Shown here: piece after piece, positions 34,392-42,404 of the stretch
How the letters are laid out: each line of letters opens with the position of its first letter
Numbering within the stretch: the stretch's first letter is position 1
NCBI RefSeq assembly: GCF_011516645.4
Contig: NZ_CP088285.1
Coordinates: 5,846,501 to 5,910,500 of the forward strand
Reading direction: 5' to 3'
Origin: Bradyrhizobium septentrionale
GTDB lineage: Bacteria; Pseudomonadota; Alphaproteobacteria; Rhizobiales; Xanthobacteraceae
Length of the DNA stretch: 64,000 nt
Program-made: the position numbers and the translations under genes
Notes under the pieces: generated by a model
Told to the model about the DNA's origin: nothing
Seen by the model: the letters and a program-made list of their open reading frames with translations, nothing else
Database searches by the model: none

Positions 34392-35306
34392 ATGACCCAG
34401 TTCAACGAGACCGAGCTCACCACCGCCGTCATCCGCAGCTTCGACCAGACGCCCGATCCGCGGGCCAAGTTCCTGTTGCAGGAACTGGTGAAGTCGCTGC
34501 ACGATTATGTGCGCAGGACCGATCTCACCTTCGAGGAGTGGGACCACGCGATCGGCTTCCTGACCCGCACCGGACAGAAGTGCACCGACATCCGCCAGGA
34601 GTTCATCTTGCTGTCCGACGTGCTCGGCGTGTCGATGCTGGTCGATGCGGTCAACCACCGCGATCGCGACGGCGCGACCGAGACCACCGTGCTCGGCCCG
34701 TTCTATGTCGGCGAGCACAAGGTGGCGCCGCATGGCACCGATATCTCGGCAAGCCTGCCCGGCGAGCGCATGTTCGTGCAGAGCCGCGTCACCGACCTCA
34801 CGGGCAAGCCGCTGGTCAATGTGCCGGTCGATGTCTGGCACGCGGACGACGACGGATTCTACGACTCGCAGAAGCCGAGCTATGCCACCGAAGGCCCGTC
34901 GTCGCGGGCGCGCTTCGTCACCGATGCCGACGGCCGCTTCTTCTTCCGCACCATCGTGCCGTGCAGCTATCCGATTCCGACCGACGGTCCGGTCGGGCAG
35001 ATGATCACGCAGACCAACCGTCACCCGATGCGGCCGGCGCATGTGCACTTCCTGGTCAATGCCAAGGGCCATGAGCCGCTGATCACGCACGTATTCATGG
35101 AAGGCGACAAATATATCGACTCCGACGTCGTGTTCGGCGTGAAGGACGAGCTGATCGCCAAGGTTGAACGGCGTACCGATCCTGACATGCCCGATGGCCA
35201 GCGCTCGGATGGTCCGTGGCATCTGATGAGCTACGAATTCCATGTGAAACCCGGTGGCGGAATGGCGCCCGCGCCGCTCGGCACCAAGGTCGCCGAGGAC
35301 GCCTGA
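34392..35306 (+). CDS. Intradiol ring-cleavage dioxygenase, hydroxyquinol 1,2-dioxygenase-like
   Basis: 304 residues, the usual length for catechol/hydroxyquinol 1,2-dioxygenases, with the N-terminal helical dimer domain (FDQTPDPRAKFLLQELVKSLHDYVR). The Fe(III) site is visible: Tyr in ETTVLGPFYV, Tyr in CSYPIPTDGPVG, and His-x-His in RHPMRPAHVHFLV. The LGPFYV and YPIPTDGPVG forms fit the hydroxyquinol/chlorocatechol branch better than plain catechol enzymes. The product would be maleylacetate (from hydroxyquinol) or muconate (from catechol). The ATG at 34392 is weakly supported by AAGGGAAACGCCGAG. Link to the gamma-resorcylate genes 8 kb away is inference. Confidence 0.85.
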   Translation: MTQFNETELTTAVIRSFDQTPDPRAKFLLQELVKSLHDYVRRTDLTFEEWDHAIGFLTRTGQKCTDIRQEFILLSDVLGVSMLVDAVNHRDRDGATETTVLGPFYVGEHKVAPHGTDISASLPGERMFVQSRVTDLTGKPLVNVPVDVWHADDDGFYDSQKPSYATEGPSSRARFVTDADGRFFFRTIVPCSYPIPTDGPVGQMITQTNRHPMRPAHVHFLVNAKGHEPLITHVFMEGDKYIDSDVVFGVKDELIAKVERRTDPDMPDGQRSDGPWHLMSYEFHVKPGGGMAPAPLGTKVAEDA

Positions 35307-35328
35307 TCGCTATCGTCGAAGCCGTCTG

Positions 35329-35359
35329 CTCAATTCTTGTGCGTCGCACAAGAATTGAG
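35329..35359 (+). terminator. Perfect 14-base-pair hairpin after the dioxygenase gene
   Basis: CTCAATTCTTGTGC (35329-35342) pairs exactly with GCACAAGAATTGAG around a GTC loop, 22 bases after the dioxygenase stop. There is no T-run directly behind it. A second GC-only stem (AGCGCGCG with CGCGCGCT) follows at 35378-35402. Together they probably end the dioxygenase transcript. Confidence 0.6.
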
Positions 35360-35456
35360 CGAATCGCAAATTTTGGGAGCGCGCGGAAAGTTCGCGCGCG
35401 CTGCGACATGTTGCGCAAGACTTTGCAATAAAATCAATTTTTGCACTGCGGTAGCT

Positions 35457-35472
35457 TGGCACAAGGCTTGAA
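35457..35472 (+). promoter_or_regulatory. Sigma-54-like promoter candidate upstream of the nitrate transporter
   Basis: TGGCACAAGGCTTGAA matches the sigma-54 consensus TGGCAC-N5-TTGC at the -24 half and at the TTG of the -12 half, but has A instead of the strict C after TTG. The distance to the binding-protein ATG is about 180 bases. NtrC/RpoN control of nitrate uptake is common in rhizobia. The imperfect -12 element keeps this weak. Confidence 0.3.
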
Positions 35473-35650
35473 TAGTCGGTGCCGACGCCATTGAAGCCGT
35501 CCCTCGAGGCCACCCCATCGGATTTCTGACGCCGCCAGACCGGGGCCTCCCCGGTGCATGCCCTTTTGCGCCCTGCGCGCGTCGCCACCCGAAGGAGGGC
35601 GCTCGACGCAAAGACGCAACACCGCAACGCAACGACGCAAAGGACGACCG

Positions 35651-36967
35651 ATGACCAAGCCCACCAATAAGCCCTCAGGCCGTGGCCTCAGCCGCCGTCA
35701 GCTCCTGAAGGCGAGCAGTGGCGCCGCCGCGCTGCTCGCTGCAGCCAGGCTCAACTTTCCCGCCGGTGCATTCGCGCAAGGTGCAGGCCCCGAGGTGAAG
35801 GGCGCCAAGCTCGGATTCATTGCGCTGAGCGACGCCGGTCCGCTGTTCGTCGCCAAGGACAAGGGCTTGTTCGCCAAGTATGGCGTGCCCGATGTCGACG
35901 TGCAGAAGCAGGCCTCATGGGGCACCACGCGCGACAATCTCGTGCTCGGCTCCGAGGGCAACGGCATCGACGGCGCGCATATCCTGACCCCGATGCCGTA
36001 TCTGATCTCGGCCGGCAAGGTGACGCAGAACAACCAGCCGACGCCGATGTACATCATGGCGCGGCTCAATCTCGATGCGCAGTGCATCTCGGTCGCAAAG
36101 GAATATGCCGACCTCAAGCTCTCGACCGACGCATCGCCGTTCAAGACGGCGCTGGAAAAGAAGAAGGCGTCGGGCAAGGCGGTGAAGGCCGCGATGACCT
36201 TCCCGGGCGGCACCCATGATCTGTGGATACGCTATTGGCTGGCCGCAGGCGGCATCGATCCCGACAAGGATATCGAGACCATCGTGGTGCCGCCGCCGCA
36301 GATGGTCGCCAACATGAAGGTCGGCACCATGGACTGCTTCTGTGTCGGCGAGCCCTGGAATCTGCAGCTGATCCACCAGGACATCGGCTACACCGCGGTC
36401 AATACCGGCGAGATCTGGAACAAGCATCCGGAGAAGTCGTTCGCGATGCGCGCCGCCTGGGTCGACAAATATCCGAACGCGGCGAAGGCCATCCTGATGG
36501 CGGTGATGGAAGCCCAGCAATGGGCCGACAAGGCCGAGAACAAGCAGGAGCTCGCGGCGATCATGGCCAAGCGGCAGTGGATCAACTGCCCGGTCGAGGA
36601 CGTCTATGACCGCACTGCGGGCAAGTTCGACTACGGCATCGGCAAGGTGGTCGAGAATTCACCGCACATCATGAAGTACTGGCGCGATTTCGCGTCATAT
36701 CCGTTCCAGAGCCACGAGCTCTGGTTCCTCACCGAAGACATTCGCTGGGGCAAGTTCGAAGCGGGATTCGATACCAAGGGCCTGATCGGCAAGGTCAACC
36801 GCGAGGACATCTGGCGTGCCGCCGCCAAGGATCTCGGCGTGCCCGCATCCGAGATTCCAACCTCGACCTCGCGCGGCAAGGAGACCTTCTTCGACGGCAA
36901 GGTGTTCGATCCGGAAAATCCGGCCGCATACCTCAAGTCGCTGTCGATCAAGCGCGTGGACGTCTGA
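35651..36967 (+). CDS. nrtA: Nitrate-type ABC transporter substrate-binding protein (NrtA/CmpA family)
   Basis: 438 residues. The N-terminus has a twin-arginine-type signal (SRRQLLKASSG, then an Ala/Leu core and a cut near AFAQ). The body shows LGFIALSDAGPLFVAKDKGLFAKYG, RWIRYWLAAGG-like LWIRYWLAAGGIDPDKDI, and PPPQMVANMKVGTMDCFCVGEPWN, the pattern of NrtA. The family binds nitrate, nitrite, cyanate or bicarbonate. It is first in the operon with the permease and ATPase, and a globin gene follows, which favours nitrate. The ATG at 35651 follows AAAGGACGACCG. Confidence 0.85.
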   Translation: MTKPTNKPSGRGLSRRQLLKASSGAAALLAAARLNFPAGAFAQGAGPEVKGAKLGFIALSDAGPLFVAKDKGLFAKYGVPDVDVQKQASWGTTRDNLVLGSEGNGIDGAHILTPMPYLISAGKVTQNNQPTPMYIMARLNLDAQCISVAKEYADLKLSTDASPFKTALEKKKASGKAVKAAMTFPGGTHDLWIRYWLAAGGIDPDKDIETIVVPPPQMVANMKVGTMDCFCVGEPWNLQLIHQDIGYTAVNTGEIWNKHPEKSFAMRAAWVDKYPNAAKAILMAVMEAQQWADKAENKQELAAIMAKRQWINCPVEDVYDRTAGKFDYGIGKVVENSPHIMKYWRDFASYPFQSHELWFLTEDIRWGKFEAGFDTKGLIGKVNREDIWRAAAKDLGVPASEIPTSTSRGKETFFDGKVFDPENPAAYLKSLSIKRVDV

Positions 36968-37031
36968 TTTGAGCAGGGCTGCGCGCCCCTCGCGCGCGGC
37001 CCACCCATTTGACCACGGAGATACTTTGTCG

Positions 37032-37934
37032 ATGTCAATGCCTGCCATGAAGACCGAACTCACCGCAGCGATCGTTCCGGCTGCCGCAACCGCGGCGCCG
37101 GTGGTGACGATGACGCCCAAGCGGCCGCCGCGTGCCGAGACATATGCCAAGATGGCGAAGGAGGCGGCAGTGCGCGTCGTGCCGCCGCTGATCGTACTCG
37201 CGCTGCTGCTGCTCGTCTGGGAGCTGGTGTGCCGCCGCGCCGGCTCGGCCCTGCCGCCGCCCTCGCGCGTGTTCAAGGATACCAAGGAGCTGATCCTCGA
37301 TCCGTTCTTCGATCACGGCGGCATCGACAAGGGTCTGTTCTGGCACCTGTCGGCGAGCCTGCAGCGCGTCGCGCTGGGCTATTCGCTGGCGGCGATCGCG
37401 GGCATCGCGCTCGGCACGCTGGTCGGCCAGTCGGTCTGGGCGATGCGCGGGCTCGATCCGCTGTTCCAGGTACTGCGCACGATCCCGCCGCTCGCGTGGC
37501 TGCCGCTGTCGCTCGCCGCATTCCGCGACGGCCAGCCCTCGGCGATCTTCGTCATCTTCATCACCTCGGTGTGGCCGATCATCATCAACACTGCGGTCGG
37601 CATCCGCAATATCCCGCAGGACTACCGCAACGTCGCCGCCGTGGTGCAGCTCAATCCGCTGGAGTTCTTCGCCAAGATCATGATCCCGGCGGCCGCGCCC
37701 TACATGTTCACCGGCTTGCGCATCGGCATCGGCCTGTCATGGCTCGCGATCGTCGCCGCCGAGATGCTGATCGGCGGCGTCGGCATCGGCTTCTTCATCT
37801 GGGATGCGTGGAATTCCTCGCACATCAGCGAAATCATCCTGGCGCTGTTCTATGTCGGCATCATCGGCTTTGTGCTCGACCGCCTGATCGCGGGATTGGG
37901 CAAGATCGTGACCCGCGGCACGGCTGCGAACTGA
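37032..37934 (+). CDS. nrtB: Nitrate-type ABC transporter permease (NrtB family)
   Basis: 300 residues with a Pro/Ala-rich cytoplasmic tail to about residue 45 and about six helices. The permease core has LQRVALGYSLAAIAGIALGTLVG, QVLRTIPPLAWLPLSLAAF and the EAA-type loop RNVAAVVQLNPLEFFAKIMIPAAAPYM, all standard for NrtB/SsuC/TauC. The ATG at 37032 lies 12 bases after GGAG; a TTG at 37026 has better spacing and would add two residues. It is 64 bases after nrtA and 11 before the ATPase gene. Confidence 0.85.
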   Translation: MSMPAMKTELTAAIVPAAATAAPVVTMTPKRPPRAETYAKMAKEAAVRVVPPLIVLALLLLVWELVCRRAGSALPPPSRVFKDTKELILDPFFDHGGIDKGLFWHLSASLQRVALGYSLAAIAGIALGTLVGQSVWAMRGLDPLFQVLRTIPPLAWLPLSLAAFRDGQPSAIFVIFITSVWPIIINTAVGIRNIPQDYRNVAAVVQLNPLEFFAKIMIPAAAPYMFTGLRIGIGLSWLAIVAAEMLIGGVGIGFFIWDAWNSSHISEIILALFYVGIIGFVLDRLIAGLGKIVTRGTAAN

Positions 37935-37945
37935 GGGGACAAGTC

Positions 37946-38740
37946 ATGCAGGCCTATCTGAAGCTCGACCACATCGACAAGATTTTTACCCGCGGCAGCG
38001 CCACCACGGAGGTTCTGAAGGACATCAACCTGACGATCCAGAAGGGTGAATACGTCTCGATCATCGGCCATTCCGGCTGCGGCAAGTCGACCTTGCTCAA
38101 CATCGTCGCCGGCCTCACCGGCACCACCAATGGCTGCGTGCTGCTGGAGAACCGCGAGGTCAATTCACCGGGGCCCGACCGGGCCGTGGTGTTCCAGAAC
38201 CACAGCCTGCTGCCGTGGCTGACCGTCTACGAGAACGTCAAGCTCGGCGTCGACAAGGTGTTTGCCAAGACCAAGAGCAGGGCGGAGCGCGACGCCTGGG
38301 TGATGCACAATCTCAACCTGGTGCAGATGGCGCATGCCAAGGACAAGCGGCCGAGCGAGATTTCGGGCGGCATGAAGCAGCGCGTCGGCATCGCGCGTGC
38401 GCTCGCCATGGAGCCGAAGGTGCTGCTGCTCGACGAGCCGTTCGGCGCGCTCGACGCGCTGACCCGGGCGCATCTGCAGGATTCGGTGATGGCGCTGCAT
38501 CAAAAGCTCGGCAACACCATCCTGATGATCACCCACGACGTCGACGAAGCCGTGCTGCTGTCGGACCGCATCGTCATGATGACCAACGGTCCGAGCGCAC
38601 GGATCGGCGAGGTGCTCGAGGTGCCCTTGGTGCGTCCGCGCAAGCGGCTCGAGCTCGCGAACAACCCCGGCTATCTGAAGTGCCGGCAGCGCGTGCTCGA
38701 ATTCCTCTATGAGCGCCACAGCTTCGTCGAGGCGGCTTGA
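37946..38740 (+). CDS. nrtD: Nitrate-type ABC transporter ATP-binding protein (NrtD family)
   Basis: 264 residues. Walker A GHSGCGKST is near residues 39-47, the signature ISGGMKQRVGIARAL near 139, and Walker B LLLDEPFGALDALTR near 162. The PGPDRAVVFQNHSLLPWLTVYENV Q-loop is typical of NrtC/NrtD/TauB. There is only one ATPase gene, without the NrtA-like fusion of cyanobacterial NrtC, so it probably works as a homodimer. GAGGGGACAAGTC stands before the ATG. The longer frame from 37229 is a shadow of nrtB. Confidence 0.87.
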   Translation: MQAYLKLDHIDKIFTRGSATTEVLKDINLTIQKGEYVSIIGHSGCGKSTLLNIVAGLTGTTNGCVLLENREVNSPGPDRAVVFQNHSLLPWLTVYENVKLGVDKVFAKTKSRAERDAWVMHNLNLVQMAHAKDKRPSEISGGMKQRVGIARALAMEPKVLLLDEPFGALDALTRAHLQDSVMALHQKLGNTILMITHDVDEAVLLSDRIVMMTNGPSARIGEVLEVPLVRPRKRLELANNPGYLKCRQRVLEFLYERHSFVEAA

Positions 38741-38831
38741 AGATCAGGCGTTTCGGCCTTGAACCGAAACGCCGTGGTCCACGACCAATGCTCGGATTTT
38801 GCAAAGTCATTCAGAACCACGGAGAGTTGAA

Positions 38832-39254
38832 ATGAATCCGGCCCAAATCAAGCTGGTTCAGGATAGCTTTGGCAAGGTCGCGCCGATTGCGGAGCAAGCC
38901 GCGGTCATTTTCTACGATCGCTTGTTCGAAGTCGCGCCCGCCGTGAAGGCGATGTTTCCGGCCGACATGAAAGAGCAGCGCAAGAAGCTGATGACGACGC
39001 TCGCCGTCGTCGTCAACGGGCTGAGCAATCTCGACGCGATCCTGCCCGCCGCGAGTGCACTCGCCAAACGCCATGTCGGCTATGGCGCCAGGCCCGAGCA
39101 CTATCCGGTGGTCGGCGACGCATTGCTGTGGACGCTGGAGAAGGGCCTCGGTGATGGCTGGACGCCTGACGTCGCCGCCGCATGGACTGCGGCCTACGGC
39201 ACGCTGTCCGGCTACATGATTTCGGAAGCCTATGGCGCGCAGGCAGCGGAGTAG
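38832..39254 (+). CDS. Single-domain globin
   Basis: 140 residues of the Vitreoscilla/flavohaemoglobin-like three-over-three globin class, without the reductase domain. Visible haem-pocket residues are the proximal His81 in AKRHVGYG, Phe42 at CD1, Tyr28 in FYDRLF (B10) and Gln49 (E7). GARPEHYPVVGDALLWTLEKGLG is typical of this class. GGAGAGTTGAA precedes the ATG at 38832. It lies 91 bases after the nitrate transporter operon. In Bradyrhizobium a similar globin (Bjgb) is part of an assimilatory nitrate system and protects against nitric oxide; by analogy this one may do the same here. Confidence 0.9.
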   Translation: MNPAQIKLVQDSFGKVAPIAEQAAVIFYDRLFEVAPAVKAMFPADMKEQRKKLMTTLAVVVNGLSNLDAILPAASALAKRHVGYGARPEHYPVVGDALLWTLEKGLGDGWTPDVAAAWTAAYGTLSGYMISEAYGAQAAE

Positions 39255-39322
39255 GGGAATCGTGGAGGCGCCGGCCGCTGCTGCCAAATCGCAGCTGACG
39301 GCAAACTAGAACTCTCTCCCCC

Positions 39323-39473
39323 GTCATTGCGAGCCACCCGGTCGGCGCGAAGCGCCGCCGGATGACAGGCTCCGCGAAGCAATCCATACCTCCGCTTGCC
39401 GAGAGATGGATTGCTTCGTCGCTTCAGCGCAAAATTGCGCTTGCAATTTTGTCGCGAGCTTCCTCGCAATGAC
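39323..39473. repeat. Dispersed inverted repeat, GTCATTGCGAG...CTCGCAATGAC type, long copy
   Basis: Same end sequences as the element at 1152-1232, but with two insertions inside: a GGCGCGAAGCGCC hairpin and an AAAATTGCGCTTGCAATTTT hairpin. It sits between the globin and the SMP-30 gene. Confidence 0.75.
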
Positions 39474-39524
39474 GAACGGAACGATCTAAGGTTCACTCGC
39501 TCCGCTAACGGGTGAATCAAGAAA

Positions 39525-40424
39525 ATGATGTTCCTGGAAACGCCGCCGAAACTGATCCCGACCGAGATATTCTCAGCAGTTCCCGCCGAGTTTCGCCGCA
39601 AGGTGGCGAGCGAATGGGCCGATGCCAACCGGCCGGGCGCGGTGACCGACTGCTTCATCGAGGGCCCGTCATTCGATGCGTCGGGCAATCTCTACATCGT
39701 CGACATTCCATTCGGCCGCGTCTTCAGGATCGCGCCGGACAAGTCGTGGTCGGAGGTCGCCGAATATGACGGCTGGCCGAACGGGCTGAAGATCGACGCC
39801 AGGGGCCGCATCCTGATCGCCGACTACCGGCACGGGCTGATGGAGCTCGATGCCAGATCGGGCAAGGTCACGCCGCTGCTGCGTTCGCGCAATTCGGAAT
39901 CGTTCCGCGGCTGCAACGATCTGCATATTGCCTCGAACGGCGACATCTATTTCACCGATCAGGGGCAGACCGGACTGCACGATCCGACCGGCCGCGTCTA
40001 TTGCTTGCGGGCGAACGGTGCGCTCGACTGCCTGATCGACACCGGCATCAGCCCGAACGGCCTGGTGCTCGATCCGCACGAGGCGGTGCTGTTCGTCGCC
40101 ATGACGCGCGACAACGCGGTCTGGCGCGCGCCGTTCATGAAGGACGGCAGCGTGTCCAAGGTCGGGCGGTTCTGCTCGCTGTTCGGCCCGAGCGGGCCCG
40201 ACGGCATGACGATGGACAGGGCAGGGCGGCTGTTCGTCGCGCACGCCTCGCTCGGCCATGTCTTCGTGTTTGCGCCGAACGGCGAGTGCATCGCCCGGAT
40301 CAAGTCCTGCGCCGGACAAAGCTGCACCAATGTCGCGATCGGCGGCGCCAACCGCGACCGGCTCTACATCACGGAATCGGTGACGGGCTCTGTGTTGGTC
40401 GCTGATATCAGCGGGCTCGGCTGA
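39525..40424 (+). CDS. SMP-30/gluconolactonase-family protein
   Basis: 299 residues, a six-bladed beta-propeller. The metal-site residues of the family are present: Glu in FIEGPSFDASGNLYIVD, Asn in RGCNDLHI, Asn in GISPNGLVLDP, and Asp in GPDGMTMDRAG. Members hydrolyse sugar lactones or other lactones/esters. No signal peptide. It is convergent with the flavin monooxygenase gene (23 bases between the stops) and not part of the aromatic operon on the strand. The substrate is unknown. Confidence 0.85.
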   Translation: MMFLETPPKLIPTEIFSAVPAEFRRKVASEWADANRPGAVTDCFIEGPSFDASGNLYIVDIPFGRVFRIAPDKSWSEVAEYDGWPNGLKIDARGRILIADYRHGLMELDARSGKVTPLLRSRNSESFRGCNDLHIASNGDIYFTDQGQTGLHDPTGRVYCLRANGALDCLIDTGISPNGLVLDPHEAVLFVAMTRDNAVWRAPFMKDGSVSKVGRFCSLFGPSGPDGMTMDRAGRLFVAHASLGHVFVFAPNGECIARIKSCAGQSCTNVAIGGANRDRLYITESVTGSVLVADISGLG

Positions 40425-40447
40425 TTCGTCTGTCCGGCAATCATCGC

Positions 40448-41647
40448 TTATGCAGCGAGGTTCGGACGCTCGGGAAAAGGCGAGTCGTACAGCCACGCCA
40501 GGTTATCGCAGAACTGCTCGAGGCTGGTGTTGCGGATTAGCTGGTTGCGCAGCAACGCGTGCACGCCGGCCGGATGATAGACATGGGTGCCGAGTTCACG
40601 GGCCTGCAACTGGACCCGTGCCGTGCGCATCAGCCGAACCTGGCGGTATTTCTCCAGCGCGTGCGCGAAGGCATCAGGCGTTGCGCCCAGTAATTCGGCG
40701 AGCCAGACCGCGTCCTCCAGCGCCATGCAGGCGCCTTGCGCGAAATATTGCAGCATCGGATGCGCGGCATCGCCGAGCAGGGCCACGCGTCCGTCGACCC
40801 AGTGTTCGGTTGGATCGCGATCGCAGGTCACCCACGCCTTCCAATCCTTGCCGTGGTGAATGATCGCCTTGGCGCGTGGATGAACGTCGCGAAAGCCCTC
40901 CAGCACCTCCTCATGGGTGACCGGCCTCGCAGCAAAGGCTTCCGCCGGATCGTTGTGACAGGTGATCGCGAGGTTGAACACCTTCCAGCCCGAGAGCGGA
41001 TAGTGCACCAGATGGCACTTGGCGCCGGCCCATAGGGTCGCGGCGTTCCAGCGCAGATCCTCCGGCATCTGCTCGGTCGGAATCACCGATCGATAGGTGG
41101 TATGGCCCGCGATCCGCGGCGGGCCGTCATCGACCATCTGCTGGCGAATCCGGGACCTCAGCCCGTCGGCGCCGATCAAGAGACGGCCTTTGACACGCTC
41201 GCCGGATTTCAGCCGCGCGACGACGGCCTCGCCGTCCTGGTCGTATCCGACGACATCGCAATCGCTGCGCAGCGTGATGCCGGGATGCGCCTCGCAGGCG
41301 CGCAGGAAGATGCCGTGCAGGTCGCCGCGATGGACCACCGCATAGGGATTGCCGAAGCGCCGGCGGAAATAGCTGGTCAGGTCGATGCTGGTGATCTCTT
41401 CGGCCGAGATCGCGTCCATCAGCCGCAACTGGTCGATGAACACCGCGATCGCGCGGGCGGCATCGCCGAGATCGAGATGGTCGAAGGCATGGAAGGCGTT
41501 TGGGCCGAGCTGGATGCCGGCGCCGATCTCCTGATAGCGCGGTGCGCGTTCCAGGACGGTGACCTGAAATCCCTTGCGGGCCAGCGCGACCGCCGCGGCC
41601 AGTCCGCCGATGCCGCCGCCTGCAATGATGATCGGATCCTTGCGCAT
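40448..41647 (-). CDS. FAD-dependent aromatic monooxygenase (3-hydroxybenzoate 6-hydroxylase / salicylate hydroxylase type)
   Basis: 399 residues, a single-component class A flavoprotein hydroxylase. The FAD loop GGGIGGLAAAVAL is at residues 9-21, the DG motif in LLIGADGLRSRIR, and the GD motif in VALLGDAAHPMLQYFAQGACMALEDA. The overall pattern is close to 3-hydroxybenzoate 6-hydroxylases. It uses NAD(P)H and O2 to hydroxylate a phenolic acid. It lies just downstream of marR on the minus strand and beside gamma-resorcylate decarboxylase, so resorcinol or a hydroxybenzoate is a likely substrate. That choice is inference. Confidence 0.85.
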   Translation of the reverse strand: MRKDPIIIAGGGIGGLAAAVALARKGFQVTVLERAPRYQEIGAGIQLGPNAFHAFDHLDLGDAARAIAVFIDQLRLMDAISAEEITSIDLTSYFRRRFGNPYAVVHRGDLHGIFLRACEAHPGITLRSDCDVVGYDQDGEAVVARLKSGERVKGRLLIGADGLRSRIRQQMVDDGPPRIAGHTTYRSVIPTEQMPEDLRWNAATLWAGAKCHLVHYPLSGWKVFNLAITCHNDPAEAFAARPVTHEEVLEGFRDVHPRAKAIIHHGKDWKAWVTCDRDPTEHWVDGRVALLGDAAHPMLQYFAQGACMALEDAVWLAELLGATPDAFAHALEKYRQVRLMRTARVQLQARELGTHVYHPAGVHALLRNQLIRNTSLEQFCDNLAWLYDSPFPERPNLAA

Positions 41648-41668
41648 GTCCTCTCCCTGACGTTGGTG

Positions 41669-42241
41669 CTATTTCCTCGGTATCTTGCGGCGGCGGCCGG
41701 CCGTGCCTTTGGCGTCGGACTTCGCCTCGCGAACGTCTTTCGGCACCTTCGGCGGGGGCACCTCGATCATGCCGGCCTCGACCTCGTGCTCCAGCCGGTC
41801 GAGATTCTTGTAGAGCTCGACCAGCACCTGCTTGAGCTCGGCGGCTTCCTTGGCCGACATCGCACCGGTTGCGACCTCTTCATAGTGTTGCGCGATCGGC
41901 ATCAGCCGGTCTGCGAGCTCGGCGCCCTTCGGCGTCAGCGCGACCTGCAGGCTGCGCTGGTCGTTCTCAGGCCGGTCGCGCGTCAGGAGGCCGGCGCGGC
42001 TCATCTCGGCAACGATGCGCGACAAGGTCGAGACATCGGCCGACGTCAGTTCGGCGATTTCGCCGAGCCGCAGCGGCTGTCCCTGCTCCGAGAGTGCGGC
42101 GAGCACGCGGTACATCGGCAGCGTCAACTTCTCGTGACGGATGACGCGGACGAACAGATCGCCCATCCGCACGCCGAGCCGGGCGAGCAGATAGGGCAGC
42201 GAATTCGAAAATCGGTACATGGGCTTAGGTCCGGGCTTCAT
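41669..42241 (-). CDS. MarR-family transcriptional regulator
   Basis: About 190 residues. The winged helix covers about residues 35-110 (TLPMYRVLAALSEQGQPLRLGEIAELTSADVSTLSRIVAEM, then LTRDRPENDQRSLQVALTPKG). The tail is a helix followed by a Lys/Arg-rich end (AGRRRKIPRK). The frame is open to 42520; starts at 42241 and 42220 are the sensible ones and neither has a strong ribosome-binding site. It is divergent from the decarboxylase gene and 21 bases before the monooxygenase, which suggests it represses both sides until an aromatic acid binds. Confidence 0.85.
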   Translation of the reverse strand: MKPGPKPMYRFSNSLPYLLARLGVRMGDLFVRVIRHEKLTLPMYRVLAALSEQGQPLRLGEIAELTSADVSTLSRIVAEMSRAGLLTRDRPENDQRSLQVALTPKGAELADRLMPIAQHYEEVATGAMSAKEAAELKQVLVELYKNLDRLEHEVEAGMIEVPPPKVPKDVREAKSDAKGTAGRRRKIPRK

Positions 42242-42310
42242 TTCTGGCGGGAGGCGTCCGCCCGGAATAGCCGCCGGTCCTCGCACCGACAACAGTTGCA
42301 TATCAATCAT

Positions 42311-42336
42311 TTGCATTCGCAACTTTCTCATTGACA
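42311..42336. promoter_or_regulatory. Divergent aromatic promoter: TTGC-N4-GCAA dyad next to a TTGACA box
   Basis: TTGCATTCGCAA (42311-42322) is a short dyad that could be half of a MarR operator. TTGACA at 42331-42336 is a perfect -35 hexamer on the plus strand, 69 bases before the decarboxylase ATG; the -10 element is not clear. The position between the divergent MarR and catabolic genes fits an operator-promoter. Confidence 0.45.
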
Positions 42337-42404
42337 AATAATTGGACCGGATGTTTTGCTCTGTCAACACGGAAACGGGGGCACGAGCCCGAAGGGAGCA
42401 ACCG

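Larger units (their letters stand above)
35307..35650. other. Gene-free leader of the nitrate transporter operon
   Basis: 344 bases between the dioxygenase and the nitrate-type binding protein. It contains two hairpins (35329-35359 and 35378-35402), an A+T-rich stretch at 35420-35445 and a sigma-54-like box at 35457-35472. Short minus-strand frames here have Arg-rich, repeat-like translations and are not taken as genes. Confidence 0.5.

Noticed and set aside
35310..35667. Several minus-strand frames of 77-105 codons before nrtA
   Set aside because: Arg-rich translations across hairpins and the nrtA leader; no ribosome-binding site.
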